Below are positions 17,148-24,782 of a stretch of DNA of 64,000 nucleotides, piece by piece. The position numbers and the translations under genes were made by a program. Every line of letters begins with the position of its first letter. Position 1 is the stretch's first letter. The stretch is from assembly GCA_021775875.1 (NCBI GenBank), contig JAJFHA010000002.1, positions 62,001 to 126,000 of the forward strand, given 5' to 3'. The notes under the pieces are model-generated. The model ran no database searches. It was not told the DNA's origin and was given only the letters and a program-made list of their open reading frames with translations. This DNA is from Hyphomicrobiales bacterium (GTDB lineage Bacteria > Pseudomonadota > Alphaproteobacteria > Rhizobiales > NORP267).

Positions 17148-17632
17148 AAATACGTCTGCCAGGTCATTCTATCGGTTAAATTTTTCAACAAAATCAAGGT
17201 TTAAGTAATTTATAAAATTTTACCCGTATATCCCGGCTATCAATGCATCCTTCAAAGTGAAAATTCTGGGGTCGATTTTTACAAACGACTTGTGTTACTG
17301 AACTTAATGATTTACCCATTCAATAACAAAAGTTATCCGGTTTCGTCAAACACGCTATAAACAATTCGTTGGGGCGAATTTTTCTTGGACCGGGACTAAT
17401 TGAATCGCTTGAAACCGGATTGGAAATGATCCAAGATTTAATTTGATTGGTCGATTGAGCGAGATGTTGAGGGACGTTTCAAGTTTAAAAACATTCAATT
17501 TTCCTCATACTGCGTGCGACCGTAACAGGTGTAAATCTGTTGCTGACCAAGCAAGAATTGCCCAGGCCGGGTTTATAATGGCCTGTGTGAAAGAGCGGCT
17601 ATTGTGACTGTTCACTGACAAACAAGGGAGAA
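17148..17632. other. 485-bp intergenic region before the Liv importer
   Basis: The region lies between the divergent HxlR and substrate-binding protein genes. It is AT-rich near 17180-17230 and 17330-17460 and has no convincing reading frame or RNA gene. Promoters for both directions must be here, but I cannot point to boxes with confidence. Confidence 0.5.
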
Positions 17633-18955
17633 ATGTCGATGAATAAACGTCTTCTATCTTTAGGCAAGGGTATTGCCGTAATCGGGGCTGCGGCCACGAT
17701 GGCGATATCCGCTGTACCTGCTTATGCGCAGGAAACCATTTCGGCGGGGATCGTATCATTCCTGACCGGACCGGCTGCGGGACCGTTTGGTGTGCCTGGC
17801 CGTCAGGGCGCCGAACTTGTAATTGAAGCCATCAACGCGGGCACAATGCCAGCACCTTACAACAGTGCAGGGTTTGGTGGCGCACAGATGGAGCCGACCT
17901 ACTCTGACGAGTCTGGTGGTAATGCCAAGCAGGTTGCGGAATACCGGAATCTTGTTGAGAAACAGAATATGGATGTCATGATCGGATTTATTTCTTCCGG
18001 TTCATGCATGGCCATTGCACCGGTTGCTGAAGAATTGCAGCGCCTCACAATCATGTCCACGTGCGGCACGCCCCGTCTTTTTGAAGAAGGCGATTGGCAA
18101 TATACATACCGTACACAAGCCAATGCTGTTGGCGATTCAATAGCAGCAGCCTTGTATGTTCGTGAACATTTTGGTGATGAGAACGGCTTTACCGGGATCA
18201 ACCAGAATTATGCCTGGGGACAGGATTCCTACAAATTATTCGGTCTCGCGATGGAGCATTATAACCCAAGCATCGCGGCTTCGGACAATCCTCAGTTCCC
18301 GAAGATTTTTGCGGGCCAGTACGGCACCGAAATTTCTACGCTGGCGCTTGATGACGCTCATCTGGTTCATACCAGCTTCTGGGACGGCGACATCGAAGCC
18401 TTTGTAATCCAGGCGCTGGTGCGTGGCTTCTTTGATGACAAGCTGGTTGTCTCTGTGGTTGGTGCGTCCGCCGTGGACAGCCTCGGGAACCAGTTCCCGG
18501 ATGGAGTTGTGATGGGAACCCGCGGTGAAGTTGGTCTTCTTGTTCGCAACGCTGAGCCTGGTTCTTTGAATGAATGGTTCATCAACGCCTATAAAGAACG
18601 CTATGGCGCTTATCCGATGGGCCCGTCTTATCAGTATGCCCGTGCGGTTCTGTCGCTCAAAGTTGCGATGGACAAGGCTGCTGAAACTTCAGACGGTGTT
18701 CCGTCTCAAGACGAAATCATGGCAGCCATGAATGGCGCGACCTTCCAGTCGTTCGGTGGCGAGATAAGTCTTGCTCTGGGTGATGGCCATCAGGCGATCC
18801 ATCCTGTTGGATATGGCATCACGAAATGGGATAGCGAAGCTGGTGAACCTACGGTCACCGACGTTACATTCTATCCAAACGAGTGCCTTTATCCGCCAGC
18901 AGGTCAAACGTCCGCTGATTGGATGGCAGCCGGTATGCCTGGCTCAACCTGCTAA
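17633..18955 (+). CDS. ABC transporter periplasmic substrate-binding protein (Liv/urea-amide type)
   Basis: 440 residues with a Sec signal peptide (MNKRLLSLGKG, then a hydrophobic run, cleavage after AVPAYA at residue 32). The mature part starts ETISAGIVSFLTGPAAGPFG, which is the type I periplasmic binding fold used for branched amino acids and for aromatic acids. At 440 residues it is longer than classic LivK (about 370) and closer to amide or aromatic-acid binders. The transporter genes livHMGF follow on the same strand after a strong hairpin. The ligand is not evident; the catabolic genes downstream suggest an aromatic or heteroaromatic carboxylate (inferred). Confidence 0.9.
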   Translation: MSMNKRLLSLGKGIAVIGAAATMAISAVPAYAQETISAGIVSFLTGPAAGPFGVPGRQGAELVIEAINAGTMPAPYNSAGFGGAQMEPTYSDESGGNAKQVAEYRNLVEKQNMDVMIGFISSGSCMAIAPVAEELQRLTIMSTCGTPRLFEEGDWQYTYRTQANAVGDSIAAALYVREHFGDENGFTGINQNYAWGQDSYKLFGLAMEHYNPSIAASDNPQFPKIFAGQYGTEISTLALDDAHLVHTSFWDGDIEAFVIQALVRGFFDDKLVVSVVGASAVDSLGNQFPDGVVMGTRGEVGLLVRNAEPGSLNEWFINAYKERYGAYPMGPSYQYARAVLSLKVAMDKAAETSDGVPSQDEIMAAMNGATFQSFGGEISLALGDGHQAIHPVGYGITKWDSEAGEPTVTDVTFYPNECLYPPAGQTSADWMAAGMPGSTC

Positions 18956-18971
18956 TACCTGATCAAATATA

Positions 18972-19001
18972 CGGGGCGGTGAACTTCGTTTCGCCGCCCC
19001 G
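18972..19001 (+). terminator. GC-rich stem-loop between binding-protein gene and livH
   Basis: CGGGGCGGTGAA and TTCGCCGCCCCG form a 12-pair stem (one GU pair) with a six-base loop, beginning 17 bases after the stop. Only a short T run follows (TTTT at 19004). It probably protects the binding-protein mRNA from decay or partly terminates, raising binding-protein output over the membrane genes. Confidence 0.7.
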
Positions 19002-19028
19002 AATTTTCCCGCTAGGATTGGGCTGCAG

Positions 19029-19925
19029 ATGCAACTTTTTATTACTATTCTGATCGACGGGTTAACCTACTCTTCGTACCTTTTCATCGTCTCTGTCGGC
19101 CTTACTGTTATCTTCGGTGTGATGAAGATTTTGAATATTGCCCATGGCAGTTTTTTTGCCTGGGGCGCGTATGGCGCGGCTTATTCAATTGGTCTGGCGG
19201 CGAATGCCGGATTTCCAGCCTGGTTCGGGTTCATCCTGATCCTTTTGTCCGCCATTCTGGTTGGCCTCGTATTGGGAGTGATTATCGAGCGAGTCATTCT
19301 CCGCAAAATGTATGACCAGGAAGAGGTTGTTCTTGTCCTCGCGACCTTTGGCATCTTTTTAATATTGGAAGATCTTATTCTGCTGGTCTTCGGCGTTAAT
19401 CCCTTTTTCGCCTATCAACCGATGGCCTATCTGGGAAACATAAAACTTGGCGGTATTAGTCGCGATGTCTATTCGCTGACCCTGCTGGCGGCGGCGGCGG
19501 TAATCGCGATCGGCTGTTGGTACAGTCTGAACAAAACCAAGTGGGGTAATATCCTCGCTACTGTCATTTTTGACCGTGAGATCAGCTTGGCGATCGGGAT
19601 CAATGTTCAAGCGGTTTATACGGCGACCTTCGTGCTGGGCACGGCCCTTGGAGCTTTGGGGGGTGCGTATATTGCGCCCACGGTATCGGTGGCACCCGGG
19701 TTTGGTATCGACATTATCATTTTGAGTTTCGCCGTTGTGGTAATCGGTGGCCTGGGGTCAATCCCCGGCGCGGTGATCGGAGCCTTGATGGTCGGTATAT
19801 TGCGCGCCATCGCTGTTCATCAGATGCCGGAACTTGAATTGTTCGTTGTCTACGCCGTTATGGCGCTCGTTCTAATAGTACGGCCGGAAGGGCTGTTTGC
19901 CCCGGCCGTGGCCAGGAAAATCTGA
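19029..19925 (+). CDS. livH: Branched-chain-type ABC transporter permease LivH
   Basis: 298 residues with about eight hydrophobic segments. The family features are FIVSVGLTVIFGVMKILNIAHGSF near the N-terminus and the C-terminal IILSFAVVVIGGLGSIPGAVIGA, both near-invariant in LivH. It forms the inner-membrane channel with LivM. The last base of its stop is the first base of the livM start (TGATG, shared at 19925), so the two genes are translationally coupled. Confidence 0.92.
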   Translation: MQLFITILIDGLTYSSYLFIVSVGLTVIFGVMKILNIAHGSFFAWGAYGAAYSIGLAANAGFPAWFGFILILLSAILVGLVLGVIIERVILRKMYDQEEVVLVLATFGIFLILEDLILLVFGVNPFFAYQPMAYLGNIKLGGISRDVYSLTLLAAAAVIAIGCWYSLNKTKWGNILATVIFDREISLAIGINVQAVYTATFVLGTALGALGGAYIAPTVSVAPGFGIDIIILSFAVVVIGGLGSIPGAVIGALMVGILRAIAVHQMPELELFVVYAVMALVLIVRPEGLFAPAVARKI

Positions 19926-20884
19926 TGCGTTCAATATTATTTCAAGACAAGACGATTTTTTGGATGGGGCTTTGTTTTCTGTCCCTCGCAATCGCAGCTT
20001 TGTTTTTGCCCAACTGGATTGTGAACAACGTGATGTTCGGTCTTGCCCGCGGGCTGGCGGTGCTCGGGTTGATGCTGTTGTGGCGGACGGGTTTGGTCTC
20101 GTTCGGACATGCGCTTTATTTCGGCATTGGAGCTTACGGCGTTGCGCTTCTGGAGAAATATACCGGAACGACGGATATTTTCCTGAGGTTGATTTGCGCC
20201 GTTATAGTTTCGGCAATTGTCGGCTATCTACTCGGATTTATCCTGCGTGGTTACCGGGCGATTTTTTTCGCGATGTTGTCGCTGGCTTTTTCAATGGTCA
20301 TGTACGGCATTCTCGTGAAGATGGAAGTGTTGGGATCTACAGACGGATTTTCGGTCTCCAGGACCACCTTTTTTGGATGGGTTCCTGAATCCAAATATGC
20401 ATTATTGCTATCGCTGATTATTGTCTGCATGGCGTCTGCGGCATTTGTGCAGGTCTATCTGAAATCGAGCCTGGGCCAGTTATCTACGGCAATCAAAGAT
20501 AACGAAATACGCGTTGAATATCTGGGCTATTCGGTTGCAAGGGCGGTCCATGTAAAATACGTGATTTCCGCCATCATGGCTGGACTGGGAGGTGGGTTGA
20601 TTGCAATGGCTTTGGGTCAGGTTGATCCGGATTCCATGGTCAACTGGACCGTTTCGGGTGAGCTGGTTTTTATTACAATCATGTCAGGTGCCGGTAGCGT
20701 TGTAGCGCCATTCATTGGCGGGGTCGTTTTTGCTTTTCTGAGTACATACGCCTCGGAATTTATGCCTCATGCCTGGCAATTGGTGATTGGCGCCACATTG
20801 CTTGGAATTATATTCTTCCTGCCGGGAGGTATTTGGTCGCTGATTGAAAAACTCTGGAAAAGGGGGGAGCGTCACCATGGATAA
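19925..20884 (+). CDS. livM: Branched-chain-type ABC transporter permease LivM
   Basis: 319 residues, normal length. Visible are ARGLAVLGLMLLWRTGLVSFGHALYFGIGAYG at the N-terminus, then the cytoplasmic loop STAIKDNEIRVEYLGYSV that contacts the ATPases (its EAA-like part), and GELVFITIMSGAGSVVAPFIGG near the end. It pairs with LivH. The ATPase gene livG begins eight bases inside its 3' end. The pseudogene at 1087-1318 corresponds to the EAA-like loop region of this protein. Confidence 0.92.
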   Translation: MRSILFQDKTIFWMGLCFLSLAIAALFLPNWIVNNVMFGLARGLAVLGLMLLWRTGLVSFGHALYFGIGAYGVALLEKYTGTTDIFLRLICAVIVSAIVGYLLGFILRGYRAIFFAMLSLAFSMVMYGILVKMEVLGSTDGFSVSRTTFFGWVPESKYALLLSLIIVCMASAAFVQVYLKSSLGQLSTAIKDNEIRVEYLGYSVARAVHVKYVISAIMAGLGGGLIAMALGQVDPDSMVNWTVSGELVFITIMSGAGSVVAPFIGGVVFAFLSTYASEFMPHAWQLVIGATLLGIIFFLPGGIWSLIEKLWKRGERHHG

Positions 20885-21713
20885 TTCCCCGATTTTGCGT
20901 GTCACTGATTTGCATAAATCCTTTTCTGGTATTGTAGCCGCCAGCAATTTGAATGTTGATGTGGCAGAGGGTGAAATTGTCGGTGTGATTGGCGCCAATG
21001 GCGCCGGTAAAACCGTGTTTATCAATATGATCACCGGGTATCTCAAACCCAGCAGCGGAAAAATCGAGTTTGCTGGCAAGGACATAACCGGGATCGAGCC
21101 GCGCAACGCCACCCATATGGGTGTCTGCAGATCATTCCAGGTCAGTCAGGTCTTTATGACAATGTCCGTTCTGGAGAATATGCTTATCGCTTTGTCGGTC
21201 TCCAAGGACAGGGGCTTTTCCATTCTACAAGCCTATGACAGGCCTGAACTGATTGCTGAATGCGAACAGATTATGGCGCGTTATAATTTGTCTGAGTTTC
21301 GTGATCTTGAGGTGAGCACTCTGTCGCAGGGGGTGCGCAAGCTTCTCGATATTGCGATGGCGATTGTATCCGAACCCAAGGTTCTGCTTCTTGACGAGCC
21401 GACTTCGGGGGTATCGTCGGAAGACAAATTCCCGATCATGGATGTGGTCATTGGTGATTTGAAAAAAAGCGGTACTTCGGTTCTTTTTGTGGAACACGAT
21501 ATGGAAATCGTGGAACGCTATGTGGACCGGGTATTGGCATTCTATCAGGGTGAAATCATTTGCGATGCCCCGCCAGCCGAAGCGCTCAAAGATCCTAAAG
21601 TGATCGAATATGTGGTTGGTTCGGATCATGATCCGAAAAAACCAGCCAGGAAATCCACCAAAAAAACTGCCAGGAAACCGGCAAAAAAATCTTCAGGGGT
21701 CCGCCGTGCTTGA
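20877..21713 (+). CDS. livG: ABC transporter ATP-binding protein LivG with Lys-rich tail
   Basis: 278 residues from ATG 20877 (GGGGGGAG upstream); a longer frame from 20844 is rejected. Walker A is GANGAGKT; the signature helix is STLSQGVRKLLDIAMA (an SQG variant of SGGQ); Walker B is VLLLDEPTSGVS, and the H-loop is FVEHDME. Usual LivG proteins end shortly after the VIEYVVG-type helix. This one continues for about 30 residues of Lys, Ala, Pro and Arg (PKKPARKSTKKTARKPAKK and so on) coded by imperfect 24-base tandem repeats. The tail is not required by the family and may bind nucleic acid or anionic lipid, or may be harmless. Its end overlaps livF by eight bases. Confidence 0.9.
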   Translation: MDNSPILRVTDLHKSFSGIVAASNLNVDVAEGEIVGVIGANGAGKTVFINMITGYLKPSSGKIEFAGKDITGIEPRNATHMGVCRSFQVSQVFMTMSVLENMLIALSVSKDRGFSILQAYDRPELIAECEQIMARYNLSEFRDLEVSTLSQGVRKLLDIAMAIVSEPKVLLLDEPTSGVSSEDKFPIMDVVIGDLKKSGTSVLFVEHDMEIVERYVDRVLAFYQGEIICDAPPAEALKDPKVIEYVVGSDHDPKKPARKSTKKTARKPAKKSSGVRRA

Positions 21714-22350
21714 AATCAAGGATCTGAACGTTAATCTTGGCCCAGCGGAAATTCTGCGGAATGCCTCGATGGATATTGTCGGCGGGCAGACCGTTGGTTT
21801 GATTGGTCGCAATGGCGCCGGGAAAACCACTACGTTGCGTGCCTTGATGGGTTTGCTGAAAATCAAATCCGGCACAATTATGTTTGATCATATGGAACTA
21901 ACCAAGATACCAGCCCAAAAGCGGGCCCATCTGGGGATCGGTTATATGCCGGAGGATCGCCGTCTGGTTCCTCACTTGTCATCGGAAGAAAATATCAAAA
22001 CCCCGATTTGGTCGCTGCATATCCCTGATTGGGAAGACCGGTTGGAATGGATTTACAAGATCATCCCCGAGATGGAAGTGTTTCGGGACAGGGCATCTGC
22101 CAGCCTTTCCGGCGGCCAACAAAAGTTGGTGGCGCTCGGGCGTGCGCTGATGATTGGCAACAAAATGCTGGTTTTGGACGAACCGACCGAGGGCGTGGCA
22201 CCAGCATTGGCAAAACGGATTTCTGAAATTCTGCTGGATCTTAAATCTGACGGGGTTTCAATTATGATTTCTGAGTCCAATTTGCAGCATTGCGGCGATA
22301 TTCTCGACCGGGTTTTTTCAATCGAACGTGGTGTTATCAGCGAAGATTAG
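21706..22350 (+). CDS. livF: ABC transporter ATP-binding protein LivF
   Basis: 214 residues from GTG 21706, preceded by AGGGG. Starting at the earlier frame opening (21610) would add lysine-rich sequence that belongs to livG in another frame, so it is rejected. Walker A is GRNGAGKTTTLRALMG; the signature is ASLSGGQQKLVALGRALM, and Walker B is MLVLDEPTEGVAP. The EDRR in GYMPEDRRLVPHLS is typical of LivF. It is slightly shorter than the usual 233-237 residues. It completes the importer: binding protein, LivH, LivM, LivG, LivF. Confidence 0.92.
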   Translation: MLEIKDLNVNLGPAEILRNASMDIVGGQTVGLIGRNGAGKTTTLRALMGLLKIKSGTIMFDHMELTKIPAQKRAHLGIGYMPEDRRLVPHLSSEENIKTPIWSLHIPDWEDRLEWIYKIIPEMEVFRDRASASLSGGQQKLVALGRALMIGNKMLVLDEPTEGVAPALAKRISEILLDLKSDGVSIMISESNLQHCGDILDRVFSIERGVISED

Positions 22351-22543
22351 ACTGAGCGTCTTCTGCATTGATGGCCTGCCAGCGCACCGTTTTCACATAT
22401 TCTCGACAAGAATTTGCGCGGTGGGCGCGCATCATCGTGCTTCCGTATTTATATCCTATAACTTGCATTAATGAACTAATACTGATAGATTATAATATGC
22501 CGCATTTCAGGTTTCTGAAGTTTAGCAATTTGTCCTTTGAGGG

Positions 22544-22566
22544 GGGCCATTATCCGGCCCGTTTTT
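22544..22566 (+). terminator. Possible rho-independent terminator before the molybdenum hydroxylase genes
   Basis: GGGCC and GGCCC arms enclose a seven-base loop and are followed by G and five T, in the 254-base gap between livF and the FAD-subunit gene. The stem is only five pairs, so termination would be partial. It lies 39 bases before the next start codon and could act as an attenuator. Confidence 0.4.
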
Positions 22567-22604
22567 GTAGACGGAATTATGAATAGTCGAAAGGGATCAG
22601 TTTC

Positions 22605-23480
22605 TTGAAGCCTCCGATTTTCGACTATGTTAAAGTTTCTACTGTCGAAGAGGCGACGGCGATTCTTGCGGATTCGAGCAAGGAGGCTGTTGTGATCGCG
22701 GGCGGGCAAAGCCTGTTGCCGATGCTAAATTTTCGCCTCGCGGCGCCCGAAATCCTCGTTGATATTTCAGGAATTGAGGCGTTAAAATCACTGATTGAAC
22801 GGGACAACGTGGTTACCATCGGTGCCATGACCCGCCATGTTGATCTTGGCTCATCGCCGATTATCGCCAGGCATTTCCCGGTTATCACTAAAGCCGTAAC
22901 CCATATCGCCCATCTGGCGATCCGTAACCGGGGAACGATAGGCGGCAGCCTGTGCCACGCGGACCCGGCGGCTGAACTTCCCATGATGGCGCTGTTGCTC
23001 AATGCGGAGTTAATGGTTGCTGGCGGTAAAGGTCCGCGAACAATTGCGGCGAAGGATTTCTTTCAGAGTGCCCTGGAAACCGATATCCAGGAAGGGGAAT
23101 TGCTGGTGTCGGTCAGCTTGCCGCTATTGCCGCCAAATACCGGCTGGGGTTTTGAAGAAGTTTCGAGAAAATCCGGCGATTTTGCGTTGGCTGCGGTCAG
23201 TGCAATTCTTGTGGTCAATGACGGGGAGATTTCAGAGGCACGCATTGCAGTTGCCGGCGTAGATGAAACGCCAAGGCGGATGAACGGGGCTGAAGCAATG
23301 TTACGCGGCAAAATGCTGGACGATGATCATCTGACAGCGGTTTGTGAAACCATCCAAAGCGAGATCAACCCCGAAACCGATTTGCAGGCGTCATCCAATT
23401 ATCGGAGACACTTGATTGGGGTGTTGACCGCGCGGGTCTTGAAAGACGCGTTTGCGGGTGCAGGGGGGATATTTGAGTGA
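22605..23480 (+). CDS. Xanthine dehydrogenase/CO dehydrogenase family FAD-binding subunit (CoxM-like)
   Basis: 291 residues from TTG 22605 with AAAGGGA upstream. The FAD site is seen in VVIAGGQSLLPMLNFRLA and in RNRGTIGGSLCHADPAAELPM, both hallmarks of the medium subunit of molybdenum hydroxylases. The C-terminal CO dehydrogenase flavoprotein domain follows (YRRHLIGVLTARVLKDAF). The [2Fe-2S] subunit gene overlaps its stop (GTGA). It passes electrons from the FeS subunit to an acceptor. The operon also contains a metallo-beta-lactamase-fold gene and the Mo subunit. Confidence 0.9.
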   Translation: MKPPIFDYVKVSTVEEATAILADSSKEAVVIAGGQSLLPMLNFRLAAPEILVDISGIEALKSLIERDNVVTIGAMTRHVDLGSSPIIARHFPVITKAVTHIAHLAIRNRGTIGGSLCHADPAAELPMMALLLNAELMVAGGKGPRTIAAKDFFQSALETDIQEGELLVSVSLPLLPPNTGWGFEEVSRKSGDFALAAVSAILVVNDGEISEARIAVAGVDETPRRMNGAEAMLRGKMLDDDHLTAVCETIQSEINPETDLQASSNYRRHLIGVLTARVLKDAFAGAGGIFE

Positions 23481-23962
23481 CCCGGAAAGTACCAATCAAT
23501 GTCCGCGTGAATGGCACAAAATACGAGCGCATGGTGGAACCGCGCAGGCTATTATCCGATTTTCTCCGCGAAGACCTTGGCCTGACCGGAACCCATATGG
23601 GGTGTGAACACGGGGTGTGCGGAGCTTGCACGATCCTGCTCGACGGCGACAGTATCCGGTCTTGCCTGTGCCTGGCGATCCAGGCTGACAATGCCGAACT
23701 TACAACCGTAGAAGGGCTCGGCGATATCGAAGCCCTCAACCCGTTGCAGCAAAAATTCCGCGAGCATCATGCCCTGCAATGCGGTTTCTGCACGTCCGGT
23801 ATGTTGATGACGGTCACAGACATGCTCTCAAAGAATACGTCATTGACCGACGAGGAAATCCGCGAGGGCCTGTCGGGCAATCTCTGCCGTTGCACCGGGT
23901 ACCAGCATATTGTCGATGCAGTTCGGGACGCTGCAAAACAAGCTGGAGACGTGTCGTCATGA
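23477..23962 (+). CDS. Molybdenum hydroxylase [2Fe-2S] subunit (CoxS-like)
   Basis: 161 residues from GTG 23477. The plant-ferredoxin cluster motif is CEHGVCGACTILLDG with a fourth Cys at RSCLCLA, and the second cluster domain has HALQCGFCTSGMLM and GNLCRCTGYQHIV. Both [2Fe-2S] sites are complete. The length is typical (about 160). It is translationally coupled upstream to the FAD subunit and downstream (ATGA) to a hydrolase gene, an arrangement that separates it from its Mo subunit. Confidence 0.93.
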   Translation: MTRKVPINVRVNGTKYERMVEPRRLLSDFLREDLGLTGTHMGCEHGVCGACTILLDGDSIRSCLCLAIQADNAELTTVEGLGDIEALNPLQQKFREHHALQCGFCTSGMLMTVTDMLSKNTSLTDEEIREGLSGNLCRCTGYQHIVDAVRDAAKQAGDVSS

Positions 23963-24723
23963 AGATGAATATTTTATCCGGTGGCGAATTGCAGATGAAG
24001 AAGCACATCTATGTGCCGGATACAGAGGATCGTCTGGAGACGATTGAAATTCCGGTATCCTGCTATCTGCTGCGTCACCCTCAGGGAAATGTTCTGTTCG
24101 ATACCGGGTGCCACCCGTCGATTGCAACCGACCCGGCGGCGCGGTGGGGTGGGCTTGAAAGGGCCATGGTGCCAAAACACAGCCCCGGCCAGGACGTTAT
24201 TTCTGAACTTGGAAAGGTCGGGTTGCAGCCTGAAGATATCGACCTGGTCATAAATTCCCATCTTCATACTGACCATTGCGGGTGCAACGAATTTTTTATC
24301 AACGCGTCTTTCTTTGCTCATCAGAAAGAGCTTGAAACCGCCAGAGCCTCTGAAATTGACGGCAATGGCTATTTTCGGGCTGATTGGGATCATGCAACTT
24401 CATTTGAAGCGATTACAGCGCAAAAAGATGTTTTCAATGATGGCCGTATCATATTGATCCCGCTGCCCGGCCATACCGCCGGCATGATGTGCGCCCTTGT
24501 TAACTTAGATAGGGATGGCGCGTTTTTTCTGGCGTCCGATGCGGTCAGTCTGAAGATAAATCTGGACGAGGAAATGGTGCCAAAGAATACCTGGCAAGGT
24601 GATTTGCTGCTCAAATCCTATGACGAAATCCGAAAAATTGAGAGGGCCGGCGCTCAGATTATTTGCGGTCATGATGCTGAACAATTGGCGCATCTCAAAA
24701 GAGGGCTGGATGGATATGCGTAA
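23959..24723 (+). CDS. Metallo-beta-lactamase-fold hydrolase, N-acyl-homoserine lactonase-like
   Basis: 254 residues from ATG 23959, which overlaps the FeS-subunit stop; an earlier in-frame opening at 23779 is inside that gene and is rejected. The metal motif is SHLHTDHCG (HxHxDH), followed by the third His in LPGHTAG, Asp in FLASDAVSL and the last His in ICGHDAEQ: all five ligand positions for a two-zinc centre are there. VLFDTGCHPS and the length match the AiiA/AttM lactonase group. It is sandwiched between molybdenum hydroxylase subunits, so its target is more likely a lactone formed from the hydroxylated ring product than a quorum signal (inferred). Confidence 0.85.
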   Translation: MKMNILSGGELQMKKHIYVPDTEDRLETIEIPVSCYLLRHPQGNVLFDTGCHPSIATDPAARWGGLERAMVPKHSPGQDVISELGKVGLQPEDIDLVINSHLHTDHCGCNEFFINASFFAHQKELETARASEIDGNGYFRADWDHATSFEAITAQKDVFNDGRIILIPLPGHTAGMMCALVNLDRDGAFFLASDAVSLKINLDEEMVPKNTWQGDLLLKSYDEIRKIERAGAQIICGHDAEQLAHLKRGLDGYA

Positions 24724-24782
24724 AATCCAGCTGAATATCCGATGCTACATCGGTGCAACCGAAATTTTTGGGGGATTTCCGG

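Noticed and set aside
22368-22586. A 72-codon plus-strand frame after livF
   Set aside because: No ribosome site, Phe/Arg/Cys-rich random composition, and it runs over the likely terminator at 22544-22566.
23959-24723. Calling the metallo-beta-lactamase-fold gene a quorum-quenching lactonase
   Set aside because: The fold and metal motif fit, but the gene is translationally coupled inside a molybdenum hydroxylase operon and no LuxI/LuxR genes are in the window.
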